DNA of 64,000 nucleotides from Candidatus Brachybacter algidus (lineage in GTDB: Bacteria; Bacteroidota; Bacteroidia; Chitinophagales; Saprospiraceae): contig JADJSK010000002.1 in assembly GCA_016711705.1 (NCBI GenBank), positions 682,001 through 746,000 of the forward strand. The letters run 5' to 3'. Shown piece by piece: positions 57,116 to 64,000 of the stretch. The translations under genes and the position numbers were made by a program. How positions within the stretch are numbered: position 1 is the first letter of the stretch; every line of letters begins with the position of its first letter. The notes under the pieces were generated by a model. It was not told where the DNA came from. It ran no database searches and saw nothing but the letters and a program-made list of their open reading frames with translations.

Positions 57116-58012
57116 ATGGAGAATACATCAAATTATAAAAAGTATGTATTTATTGTACTTGTGTTATCGTTGGTGTCCTTTGGATCTATAAATTTGCATA
57201 AGGCATTTCAGCAGGAACCTTTGCCTCAGATGATCAAATCACCTTCAATAAACAGGCCTTTTGATTTTGCCGGGGAAGCAATACCGATGTCCAATCAGGA
57301 TGTGTTGGATAGGTTGGACAGAGAATTAATCATGAATACTTATTTACATGGTTCAACTCTTCTTAATCTCAAAATGGCATCACGTTATTTTCCAATGATC
57401 GAGCCAATTTTGAAAGAAAATGGTATTCCTGATGATTTTAAATATCTCGTTCCCGTAGAAAGTAACTTTACAAATGCGACATCGCCCTCAGGTGCAAAAG
57501 GATTCTGGCAATTTATGGCGCCTACAGCCAAAGAACTGGGATTGAGGATCAATGACAAAGTAGATGAGCGATATAATGTGGAATTAGCTACTAAAGCCGC
57601 TTGTGTATTTATAAATGATCTATACCGTAGATTTGGTAACTGGACCCTTACTGCTGCAGCTTACAATGGAGGTGCAGGAAGAATAAGCAAAGAACTAAAG
57701 GCACAAAAAGTTTCAAATTTCTATGATCTTTATCTAAATGCTGAAACATCAAAGTACGTTTTTCGAATTCTGGCTATTAAAGAAGTAATGAGCGATCCTG
57801 AATCTTTTGGTTACGACATCGAGCAGGTCAACATGTATAAACCAATCCAGGTGTCTAAAAGATTGACGATTGATACTTCAATTACAAGTCTTACTAATTT
57901 TGCTATAAGCAACGGTACTACTTATAAGATGCTTCGGTATATGAATCCATGGATTACAGACCGAGATCTACCGGTAGCCGCAGGTAAAAGTTACGAAATC
58001 TTAATACCGTAA
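57116..58012 (+). CDS. Membrane-anchored lytic transglycosylase (SLT, MltD-like)
   Basis: 298 aa. An N-terminal hydrophobic segment (YVFIVLVLSLVSFGSI) serves as anchor or leader. The SLT domain (about 90-225) has the catalytic Glu in LVPVESNFTNATSPSGAKG, FWQFMAPTAKELGL, and AAYNGGAGRI. It cleaves the MurNAc-GlcNAc bond of peptidoglycan with formation of 1,6-anhydro ends. The C-terminal stretch (LTIDTSITSLTNFAISNGTT, split into two strands) resembles a degenerate LysM-like binding domain. It is second in a probable two-gene operon and ends at a bidirectional terminator. Confidence 0.92.
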   Translation: MENTSNYKKYVFIVLVLSLVSFGSINLHKAFQQEPLPQMIKSPSINRPFDFAGEAIPMSNQDVLDRLDRELIMNTYLHGSTLLNLKMASRYFPMIEPILKENGIPDDFKYLVPVESNFTNATSPSGAKGFWQFMAPTAKELGLRINDKVDERYNVELATKAACVFINDLYRRFGNWTLTAAAYNGGAGRISKELKAQKVSNFYDLYLNAETSKYVFRILAIKEVMSDPESFGYDIEQVNMYKPIQVSKRLTIDTSITSLTNFAISNGTTYKMLRYMNPWITDRDLPVAAGKSYEILIP

Positions 58013-58046
58013 TTGAAAATAGAAGTCTAAGAATTGAATTTTAAAT

Positions 58047-58082
58047 AAAAAAGCCCGCATCTTCAAAAATGCGGGCTTTTTT
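58047..58082. terminator. Bidirectional terminator between convergent genes
   Basis: The stem AAAAAAGCCCGCAT / ATGCGGGCTTTTTT (58047-58060 and 58069-58082) with an 8-nt loop has A-runs and T-runs on both sides. It serves the transglycosylase (plus) and coiled-coil gene (minus). Confidence 0.93.
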
Positions 58083-58097
58083 ATTCTCATAGGGCAT

Positions 58098-59078
58098 TTA
58101 CTTTAATGTAAATGTACTTTTCCCGGCAAGATAACCCTTGTTGTAAACATGGATTTCATATGATCCTTTTACAAAATCGTAGGTTGGTTGCCAATTGGTG
58201 CAGCTTACTGCTTGTGTATTCTCATAAGTAAATTCTTTAGCAAGAGAATAGGAGATTTCCGCTCCATCTTCAGAAGCTGAAATGATACCTGAGCCCGCAG
58301 CTGGAATGTTTATTGTTTCGCCAGTAGGGTTGATAAGTCTTATGTAGAACTTCTCTCTTCCTGCTTCCACTAAATCATTTTGAGCAGTTTTGAAACAGAT
58401 TTTTAATCCGTCTATATTTTTTGCGAACCTTTTAGATACTTCTTTTCCTTTTGATGAAAGTTTGTAACCTTCTACCAGGATATCAGAGATTTTGATGACA
58501 GATGCTTTATCCACCTTTTTGGCCAGCTTCATCTTTTCGTTTTCCAATCCGCTTTTTGTTGCCTCTAAAGAAACGTTTCTTGAAGCTAGTTCATCATTTG
58601 AAGTTCGTTCTTGATTGACTTGGTTAGTAAGCAATTCTTTTTCACTATTCAATTGTTGATTGCTGGTAGACAGCTGGTCATTTTCAGCTCTTAAGGCATC
58701 AATCTGCCTTTTAAAATCTTCTGATTCGGTCTTCATTGTTGCTATGCGGGCCTTGATAGCCTTGTAGTCCTTACTTGTCGCAAGAAGATTTACGATGTTA
58801 TCTCTTTGCTTTTTGAGTTCTACCTTCTGGCTGTCGATTCTCGCATTTAAGTCTTCTCTGTCTCCTTTCATTTCTTCAAGGTCTGCAAGCGCTTCGTAAT
58901 AAGTTTTTTCGACATCTGCTTTTCCCTTTTCGATCTCCATGATCTGGGCATCCTGTGTGGCTATGACACTAGAACTTTGACTTTTTTGATAAAGTAAATA
59001 ACCACTTAGGGCCAACAATAATCCTATGATAGTAATACTCACTATTTTGTAGGTATTATTTCCTTTTTGCTCATCCAT
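58098..59078 (-). CDS. Membrane-anchored coiled-coil protein, unknown function
   Basis: 326 aa. A short cytosolic start (DEQKGNNTYKI) is followed by one membrane helix (VSITIIGLLLALSGYLLY) and a long coiled coil (about 40-190, heptads rich in Glu, Lys and Gln). The C-terminal globular domain (about 195-326) is predicted to be beta-rich (KICFKTAQNDLVEAGREKFY, INIPAAGSGIISASEDG, GSYEIHVYNKGYLAGKSTF). That last part is reminiscent of extracytoplasmic Ig-like folds, so it probably sits in the periplasm. No named family was recognised. The gene is alone and convergent with the transglycosylase. Confidence 0.8.
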   Translation of the reverse strand: MDEQKGNNTYKIVSITIIGLLLALSGYLLYQKSQSSSVIATQDAQIMEIEKGKADVEKTYYEALADLEEMKGDREDLNARIDSQKVELKKQRDNIVNLLATSKDYKAIKARIATMKTESEDFKRQIDALRAENDQLSTSNQQLNSEKELLTNQVNQERTSNDELASRNVSLEATKSGLENEKMKLAKKVDKASVIKISDILVEGYKLSSKGKEVSKRFAKNIDGLKICFKTAQNDLVEAGREKFYIRLINPTGETINIPAAGSGIISASEDGAEISYSLAKEFTYENTQAVSCTNWQPTYDFVKGSYEIHVYNKGYLAGKSTFTLK

Positions 59079-59249
59079 ATGTATAATTAAGTTTTATTTT
59101 TTAAAAAATTCATCGGATATTAGAAAATTTCAACATGTAAAGGTAAATCAAATTCCTTATATAAAAATAATAGTAAACTACTAATGGTTTAATTGTAAAA
59201 ATAGTACTTTTAATAGTTTTTACCCATTTTTAACTTAAATCATTTTATC

Positions 59250-59984
59250 ATGTCATCTTCTAATATTCTTTTTTTAGACATAGAAACAGTATCGAATGTT
59301 TCAGCTTTCGGACAACTTACGGAGCCGATGAAAAAATTCTGGAAGAGGAAATCAACCTCCTGGATCAAACATAACGAAGAAACTACTGATGAACATTATG
59401 CGGAGCTTTATAAAGAAAAGGCCGGCATTTTTGCTGAATATGGAAAAATAGTTTGCATTTCCATTGGATTTAACAACATTGACAATGCGACCGGAACCTC
59501 AAGCTTCAGAATAAAGTCATTTTATGGAGACGATGAAAAAGTACTGCTCAATGATTTTCTGGCATTGATATCCAAATCATTCAATGATAGCACTAAGCAC
59601 CATTTCTGTGGTCATAATATCAAAGAATTCGATATCCCGTATATCTGTCGTCGTGCAGTCATCCACCAGATCGAATTACCAAATACTTTTCAGCTTTCAG
59701 GAAAAAAGCCTTGGGAGGTAAAACATTTGATCGACACCCTGGAAGAATGGAAGTATGGTGACTACAAGCACTTTGTCTCTTTGGCCTTACTTGCGGAATT
59801 GCTAGATGTACCCACACCCAAGGATGATATCGATGGCAGCATGGTTGGCCATGTGTATTGGGAAGAAAAGGATATAGAAAGAATAAGGACTTATTGTCAG
59901 AAAGATGTAGTGACAGTCGCCAGAATTTATAGTAAAATGTCATTAGGTAAATTTATAATTTCGGAAGAAGTAGTAATTGTTTGA
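59250..59984 (+). CDS. DEDDy 3'-5' exonuclease (PolB-associated type)
   Basis: 244 aa. The DnaQ-like fold has Exo I in LFLDIETVS (Asp and Glu), Exo II in GHNIKEFDIPYICRRA (Asp), and Exo III in YCQKDVVTVARIY (Tyr and Asp), so all four metal ligands and the Tyr are present. The layout fits the predicted PolB-associated 3'-5' exonuclease family common in Bacteroidota, thought to act on DNA or RNA ends. No polymerase gene is adjacent. Confidence 0.9.
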   Translation: MSSSNILFLDIETVSNVSAFGQLTEPMKKFWKRKSTSWIKHNEETTDEHYAELYKEKAGIFAEYGKIVCISIGFNNIDNATGTSSFRIKSFYGDDEKVLLNDFLALISKSFNDSTKHHFCGHNIKEFDIPYICRRAVIHQIELPNTFQLSGKKPWEVKHLIDTLEEWKYGDYKHFVSLALLAELLDVPTPKDDIDGSMVGHVYWEEKDIERIRTYCQKDVVTVARIYSKMSLGKFIISEEVVIV

Positions 59985-60293
59985 CTTTTTAATTAACTCA
60001 AGATTCGGCGTTAAAAATAAGCATTAAGAGTATTGGTACTACTCAAAATAAGGTAGAAATTAGAAATTAGAAATTAGAAATTAGAAATTAGAAGCTTGGC
60101 CGACTAAAAGAGCGACGGCGGGGAAACTTCGATGATTGAGTCCCGCAGATAAAATCATCTAAATAAATATATGAAATATAGTAACCGTACTAAATGATTG
60201 ATTTACAGCAATTTAGTTATTTATATTCACAAATTATTTTATATTTATATTGTTGATAACCAATGCAATGAGCGACCCCGAAACTTTACTTAA
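59985..60293. other. Intergenic region with heptamer array
   Basis: 309 bp. It holds the TAGAAAT array and no gene. The rest is AT-rich, with one GC-richer stretch (60095-60150), also without a clear motif. Confidence 0.45.
60054..60094. repeat. Heptamer tandem array TAGAAAT
   Basis: Five exact copies of TAGAAAT (60054-60088) plus TAGAAG. The unit is related to the TCAGAAG/TTAGAAG array at 62342. Confidence 0.9.
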
Positions 60294-61076
60294 TTAATAT
60301 TCAAATTCGAGCTTAAGTCCATCATAAGCAAGATGCACGCCTGTTGGGAGTGTCTTGGATACTTCTGAATGCAACCCCATTTGATGACTGATATGAGTGA
60401 GATATACATTTTTAAAATTATTGACGCTGATCAGCTCTAAGGCTTCTTTTAGATTGAGATGGGAATGATGTTCCTTGTGGTGTAATGCGTTAATTATTAT
60501 TGTCTTAGTGTCACTGATTGCCTCAATAGTTTCTGCAGTTAAATATTTTGCATCAGTGATATACACAAAATCTCCAAATTTGAATCCGAGTATGGGTAAT
60601 GAACCATGTATGATGCGTAATGGCAACACCTCGATATCACTGATAAGGATGGGGGAGAAGGGATTGATCGGGATAAGGTCTATCAATGGAAGACCTGAAT
60701 ATGCAATTGGTTCGAATATGTAACTATAGCGCTTGCGGATCTCTCCCAGCACTCTTTCTTCTGCATAGATCGGCATTACCATTTTCTTTAGGTAGTTGAA
60801 AGGGCGGACATCATCCAGTCCGTTGACATGATCCATGTGTTCATGCGTGATCAAGATTGCGTTTAAGCTATTTATTTTGTACGTCAGGCACTGAGAACGA
60901 AAGTCGGGTCCAATATCAATTATGAAAGTACCGGCTTCAGTACTGACAGATATGGAGGATCTCAGGCGTTTATCTTTTGAATTGGAAGATTTGCATACAG
61001 TACAGGTACAAGTAATCACAGGAACACCTTGTGAAGTCCCTGTGCCAAGCACTGTAACTATTCCTTTCTTATTCAA
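60294..61076 (-). CDS. MBL-fold metallo-hydrolase (PhnP/RNase Z-like)
   Basis: 260 aa. It starts with TTG directly after the TAA of the upstream gene (TAATTG), so translation is probably coupled. The family start VTVLGTGTSQGVPVITC is seen, with the metal motif THEHMDHVNGLDD, His of LRIIHGSLP, Asp of VYITDAKYL, and the final His of LTHISHQMG. The CTCTVC-like cysteine pair near the start is also seen in PhnP-type phosphodiesterases. In Bacteroidota this type is annotated as phosphoribosyl 1,2-cyclic phosphate phosphodiesterase-like. Substrate unproven. Confidence 0.88.
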   Translation of the reverse strand: MNKKGIVTVLGTGTSQGVPVITCTCTVCKSSNSKDKRLRSSISVSTEAGTFIIDIGPDFRSQCLTYKINSLNAILITHEHMDHVNGLDDVRPFNYLKKMVMPIYAEERVLGEIRKRYSYIFEPIAYSGLPLIDLIPINPFSPILISDIEVLPLRIIHGSLPILGFKFGDFVYITDAKYLTAETIEAISDTKTIIINALHHKEHHSHLNLKEALELISVNNFKNVYLTHISHQMGLHSEVSKTLPTGVHLAYDGLKLEFEY

Positions 61077-61322
61077 TTATTCTTCCTCTGATGTTACTGT
61101 TTGATTTGTCTTTTCTACTTCAAATGAAATACTTTTTATTATTTCATTCAATATAAGAATTTTAACCTTATCCGACAGAAATTTATTGACTACAATTACC
61201 TTTCTGTTATGCACAATGCAGTGACCGGACTGAAAGTTACCCTTTTCATAAATTATTCTGTAGCCAAGTCTATGGATTTCCTGACTTAACGATTTTAAGC
61301 TAAGTTTTTCTTTAGCAGACAT
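61077..61322 (-). CDS. Conserved small protein upstream of the MBL hydrolase
   Basis: 81 aa, acidic tail (TNQTVTSEEE). The core LGYRIIYEKGNFQSGHCIVHNRKVIVVNKFLSDK has the look of a folded, conserved domain seen as small hypothetical proteins in Bacteroidota (from memory). The gene ends with the stop that touches the TTG start of the hydrolase, which argues that it is real and in the same operon. No function can be given. Confidence 0.7.
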   Translation of the reverse strand: MSAKEKLSLKSLSQEIHRLGYRIIYEKGNFQSGHCIVHNRKVIVVNKFLSDKVKILILNEIIKSISFEVEKTNQTVTSEEE

Positions 61323-61722
61323 TTGATATAAAAGTATTATTAAAAACTAAGTAAGCGCTAAGATAGTAGTTTAAGGGTTTAGTTGGATAAAGGAAAAAAT
61401 AATAGATGTGTAAACTCGATGTATTTGATGCCTAGAAATAGATGCGTCTAAAGTTCTTTTACTCCCAGATGCCTGTCCGTTGACTGAAGACAACAGCAAA
61501 TTATTGACGCAAATCAAAAATATAATTCCAATAATGGAGAAGACTCTGCCGTTGGGTTTGGTCAAAGTATTTTGAAGGACTTCTCCGCCCGCTTCAATTA
61601 TGATTAATTTTAAAAATTTTGAGTCATTTTTGTTTCTTTTGCATTAAAGTCATTACTTCATAATGTATAATGAGTCAAATTATACGTTAATAAGATGTAA
61701 TTTTACTATCTAATTAATTTCT
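61323..61722. other. 400-bp intergenic region
   Basis: It holds a 64-codon minus-strand frame (61371-61565) with a leader-like start (IIGIIFLICVNNLLLSSVNGQ) but without a conserved body; I do not call it a gene. No promoter consensus was clear. Confidence 0.4.
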
Positions 61723-62340
61723 ATGAGAATACTAATAACAGCAATTTTATTTATATTATGCAGTTCAGCATACTTAAAAGGACAAAGCAACTTTACAGGT
61801 GGATTTATTGCTGGTGGAAGTTTGTCTCAACTGACCGGAGATGAGGCTTATGGATTTAATAAAATGTCTCTGCTGGCTGGTGTCAAAGCGGGTTATAAAT
61901 TTAAAAGTCGGTTGAATCTTGAAGTAGAATTTCTCTACAATACAAAGGGGAGTTCGAGGTCTCGAAAATTCAAGGATGTAACACCATTTTGGACGATTGA
62001 ACTTAATTATATTGAAATACCAATATTGGCAGGTTATAAAGACTGGCTCGATGAGGAAGGGTACTATCATATTGTATTTTATGGGGGCTTTTCATATGGT
62101 AACCTTATAAATAGTAAGGTAACTAATCTTAAGTATGCACCGAAGCTGGAAAATAATTTAAATAAAAATGACTTTAGCTTTATCTTAGGTGCAACTTATT
62201 TGATTAATAAGAACTTTGGAATAACGGGAAGATATAACAGATCGATGTTAAAAGCTTGGGAAAAGGATTTTGTGGATGACAATTGTTCAAACTACATGCG
62301 TAGTTACCAGATCAGTTTGGCGGCTCAATATATGTTTTGA
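61723..62340 (+). CDS. PorT-like outer-membrane beta-barrel protein
   Basis: 205 aa. Signal peptide (ILITAILFILCSSAYLKGQ), then a GGFIAGGSLSQLTGDEAYG start typical of the outer-membrane beta-barrel (OMP_b-brl_2/PorT-like) family. Strands include LLAGVKAGYKFKSRLNLEVEFLYN, IELNYIEIPILAGY, FILGATYLINKNFGITGRYN and the last SLAAQYMF, ending in Phe as BAM substrates do. The function of most family members is unknown; PorT itself belongs to the T9SS. The gene has no operon partner; repeat DNA begins right after it. Confidence 0.85.
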   Translation: MRILITAILFILCSSAYLKGQSNFTGGFIAGGSLSQLTGDEAYGFNKMSLLAGVKAGYKFKSRLNLEVEFLYNTKGSSRSRKFKDVTPFWTIELNYIEIPILAGYKDWLDEEGYYHIVFYGGFSYGNLINSKVTNLKYAPKLENNLNKNDFSFILGATYLINKNFGITGRYNRSMLKAWEKDFVDDNCSNYMRSYQISLAAQYMF

Positions 62341-62341
62341 T

Positions 62342-62466
62342 ATCAGATATCAGAAGTCAGAAGTTAGAAGTCAGAAATCAGAAGTTAGAAATCAGAAATC
62401 AGAAGTCAGAAGTCAGAAGTCAGAATTCAGAAACTAGAAACTAGATTCTAGACGCTAGACAATAGA
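62342..62466. repeat. Degenerate heptamer array (TCAGAAG-type)
   Basis: About 16 units of seven bases, variants of TCAGAAG, TTAGAAG, TCAGAAA and CTAGAAA, run from 62342 to about 62466 with drift at the right end. The unit is related to the TAGAAAT array at 60054. It begins right after the stop codon of the barrel gene. Not a CRISPR: no spacers. Confidence 0.88.
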
Positions 62467-62540
62467 GGTAGAAACTTTTGGTGACATCAGGGGGATTTCT
62501 AAGGTAAAATGTGGTATTTAAAATGTCGATTAGCATAATA

Positions 62541-62570
62541 TCCCCTTCTGCAAGAGGGGGGCAAGGGGGA
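62541..62570. repeat. Short G-rich inverted repeat
   Basis: TCCCCTT (62541-62547) and AAGGGGGA (62563-62570) can pair around a G-rich loop. Elements of this look are dispersed in many Bacteroidota genomes, from memory. Confidence 0.55.
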
Positions 62571-62733
62571 GTCTTTGAAGTGGTTGCATTTTATTTAAGA
62601 AAAATTATTGATTAACTATATTTTGCAATTAGTAATATAGAAGAAGTCAGAAATTAGTTAACCTGGAATTCTTTGCTTTCAAAATCAAAATAGATAACTT
62701 GATGAAAATGGAACAGAAATGACACTAATTTCT

Positions 62734-62764
62734 ACGAATAAATTCGTGTTAGATGCAAAGCATC
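62734..62764. repeat. Two adjacent palindromic words
   Basis: ACGAAT-AA-ATTCGT (62734-62747) and GATGC-AAA-GCATC (62752-62764) form two small hairpins in a row, similar in style to the palindrome pair at 24750-24845. Confidence 0.55.
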
Positions 62765-63065
62765 ATTCGAGCAATTATCTTCGATGCTGCTTCGCGGTAG
62801 TGGCTAATAATTCTTTTTTGGGCGAATGCTCAAAAGAGAGTATAAAGTTTAAATCTAAACAACTTATGTCAAATACTTGAACTTTAAAAATTTAGTTTTA
62901 GTTATTAAGAAGAATGGAACCATCAATCTAAATATTGATAAATATATAAAAACCTAAATCTCTGATATTCAATAAATTTGTAAATGTATATTATAAAATA
63001 ATAGATATTTATATCATTATTTGATAATCTTATAATCAATTCGGAAACTATAGTCAATATAAAAT

Positions 63066-63992
63066 ATGATAGCCGTAATCGACATTGGTACCAACACATT
63101 TCATCTACTGATTGCCAAGATCGTAGATGAAGAGAATTACCAAATCGTTTTTAGGGAAAGCATTTTTGTTAGGATCGCAAAGGACGGCATAGACCCGATT
63201 AGCCCCAAATCACTTGAAAGAGCTATAAATACGCTAAGTCACTTTGTTAAGACCATGGAATCCTATGAGATAACCCATCTCAGAGTTGTAGGTACTGAAG
63301 CTTTGAGAAGTGCAAGTAATGGCCATGAACTTATTGAGCTCGCTAAAAATCAACTAGGACTTTCCATCGAAATAATTACTGGTGAAGAAGAGGCGCGTTT
63401 GATTTTTGAAGGTACAGCTCATGCTATTCCTGCATATAAAAGTCCATATCTCATTATGGACATCGGAGGTGGAAGTGTAGAATTTATCTTAGCGAATTCA
63501 GGAAAGATTATTTGGTGGGGAAGTTACAAAATAGGTGTTCAATATTTGTTTTTACAATACCATAAAGATCCTTTTCCTGTTGAGAGTGTCGATGCACTAA
63601 AGATGGAGCTGAATACGATTTTGGCTGATCTTAAGCAACAAATTGAAAAGCACAAACCAACAAGACTTGTGGGTTCTTCAGGCTCCTTTGAGACATTGGC
63701 ATCATTGGCAGAGCTATCAAATGACGAAAATTATGTTGTAATACCAACGAATCATTTTGATGAAATTTTCAAAAATATTGTATCGAGTTCACATAATGAT
63801 AGACTTGAAAATCCAAGCATTCCTGATGATAGGGCTGAATTAATTGTGATTGGCTTCCTTCTTGTAGAGCACATTCTTTCTTTGTTTAATGCTGAAGAGA
63901 TCATAGTTTCTGCATATGCCTTGAGGGAAGGATTGTTGTACTCCAATGAAAAATATGGAAGGATCAATACAGCTCATTCTAAGCTTACATGA
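63066..63992 (+). CDS. Ppx/GppA-family exopolyphosphatase or pppGpp phosphatase
   Basis: 308 aa, complete and matching the short (N-terminal domain only) form. ASKHA-fold motifs: phosphate-1 AVIDIGTNTFHLLI, the Glu-containing GEEEARLIFEGT, phosphate-2 YLIMDIGGGSVEFIL, and the adenosine-type GSSGSFETLASL. ALREGLLY near the end is typical. It hydrolyses polyphosphate or the pentaphosphate alarmone; which one cannot be decided. It ends 8 bp before the window edge. Confidence 0.93.
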   Translation: MIAVIDIGTNTFHLLIAKIVDEENYQIVFRESIFVRIAKDGIDPISPKSLERAINTLSHFVKTMESYEITHLRVVGTEALRSASNGHELIELAKNQLGLSIEIITGEEEARLIFEGTAHAIPAYKSPYLIMDIGGGSVEFILANSGKIIWWGSYKIGVQYLFLQYHKDPFPVESVDALKMELNTILADLKQQIEKHKPTRLVGSSGSFETLASLAELSNDENYVVIPTNHFDEIFKNIVSSSHNDRLENPSIPDDRAELIVIGFLLVEHILSLFNAEEIIVSAYALREGLLYSNEKYGRINTAHSKLT

Positions 63993-64000
63993 TTCTGCCT

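Larger units (their letters stand above)
62341..63065. other. 725-bp intergenic region rich in repeats
   Basis: No gene was recognised. It includes the heptamer array (62342-62466), the G-rich hairpin element (62541-62570), a short further heptamer stretch (62641-62657) and two palindromic words (62734-62764). The last 240 bp are AT-rich and lead to the ppx-like gene without a clear promoter. Confidence 0.6.

Noticed and set aside
61371..61565. 64-codon minus-strand frame with leader-like start
   Set aside because: Hydrophobic start could be chance in AT-rich DNA; the rest has no fold-like pattern and no neighbour coupling.
60054..62466. CRISPR array
   Set aside because: Units of 7 bases in direct contact without spacers, and no cas genes; these are simple tandem repeats.

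Overview
The window looks like a chromosomal segment of a free-living member of the Bacteroidota, most like Saprospiria/Chitinophagia-type lineages (lineage is inference). Supporting signs: two proteins end in type IX secretion system (T9SS) C-terminal sorting domains; there is a hybrid one-component-like sensor (propeller/Y_Y_Y/HisKA/REC/AraC); several promoters fit the Bacteroidota TTG-N18-21-TAnnTTTG pattern; Shine-Dalgarno sites are scarce; base composition is AT-rich; and secY-map-infA-rpmJ occur together without adk. No rRNA or tRNA gene, CRISPR array, integrase or intact insertion sequence was recognised.

Region 1 (1-24607) is a hybrid two-component regulator (5' end outside the window) followed by five co-oriented, tightly packed genes for very large secreted proteins: a putative outer-membrane beta-barrel (about 616 aa), a TANFOR-like multidomain protein (1157 aa), a related 1870-aa protein starting directly after the previous stop and in the same frame, a fibronectin-III protein, and a 2.8-kaa repeat protein with a T9SS tail. 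The last one holds eleven consecutive units of exactly 495 bp. This five-gene cassette is the best candidate for an undescribed cell-surface system.

Region 2 (24608-27085) holds two small secreted proteins in partly duplicated cassettes with similar gene starts and similar downstream flanks, plus a pair of 16-bp palindromes.

Region 3 (27086-42803) is the complete S10-spc-alpha superoperon, rpsJ to rplQ, including secY, map, infA, rpmJ and rpoA. It starts at a strong Bacteroidota promoter and ends at a strong terminator. S3 and L17 carry unusual low-complexity C-terminal tails.

Region 4 (42804-51085) has a NarL-type response regulator, a secreted prolyl oligopeptidase, a TPR lipoprotein histidine kinase that is the likely partner of the regulator, a polytopic membrane protein, a truncated second copy of rplQ with its own terminator, and a small barrel-like protein.

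Region 5 (51086-64000) carries housekeeping and envelope genes: an LpxH-like phosphoesterase, an aspartoacylase-family enzyme, an AlkA-like glycosylase, a frameshifted T9SS subtilase, a NodB deacetylase, a DoxX-like protein, a lytic transglycosylase, a coiled-coil membrane protein, a DEDDy exonuclease, an MBL-fold hydrolase, a PorT-like barrel and a Ppx/GppA phosphatase. Intergenic DNA here has heptamer arrays and palindromic repeats.
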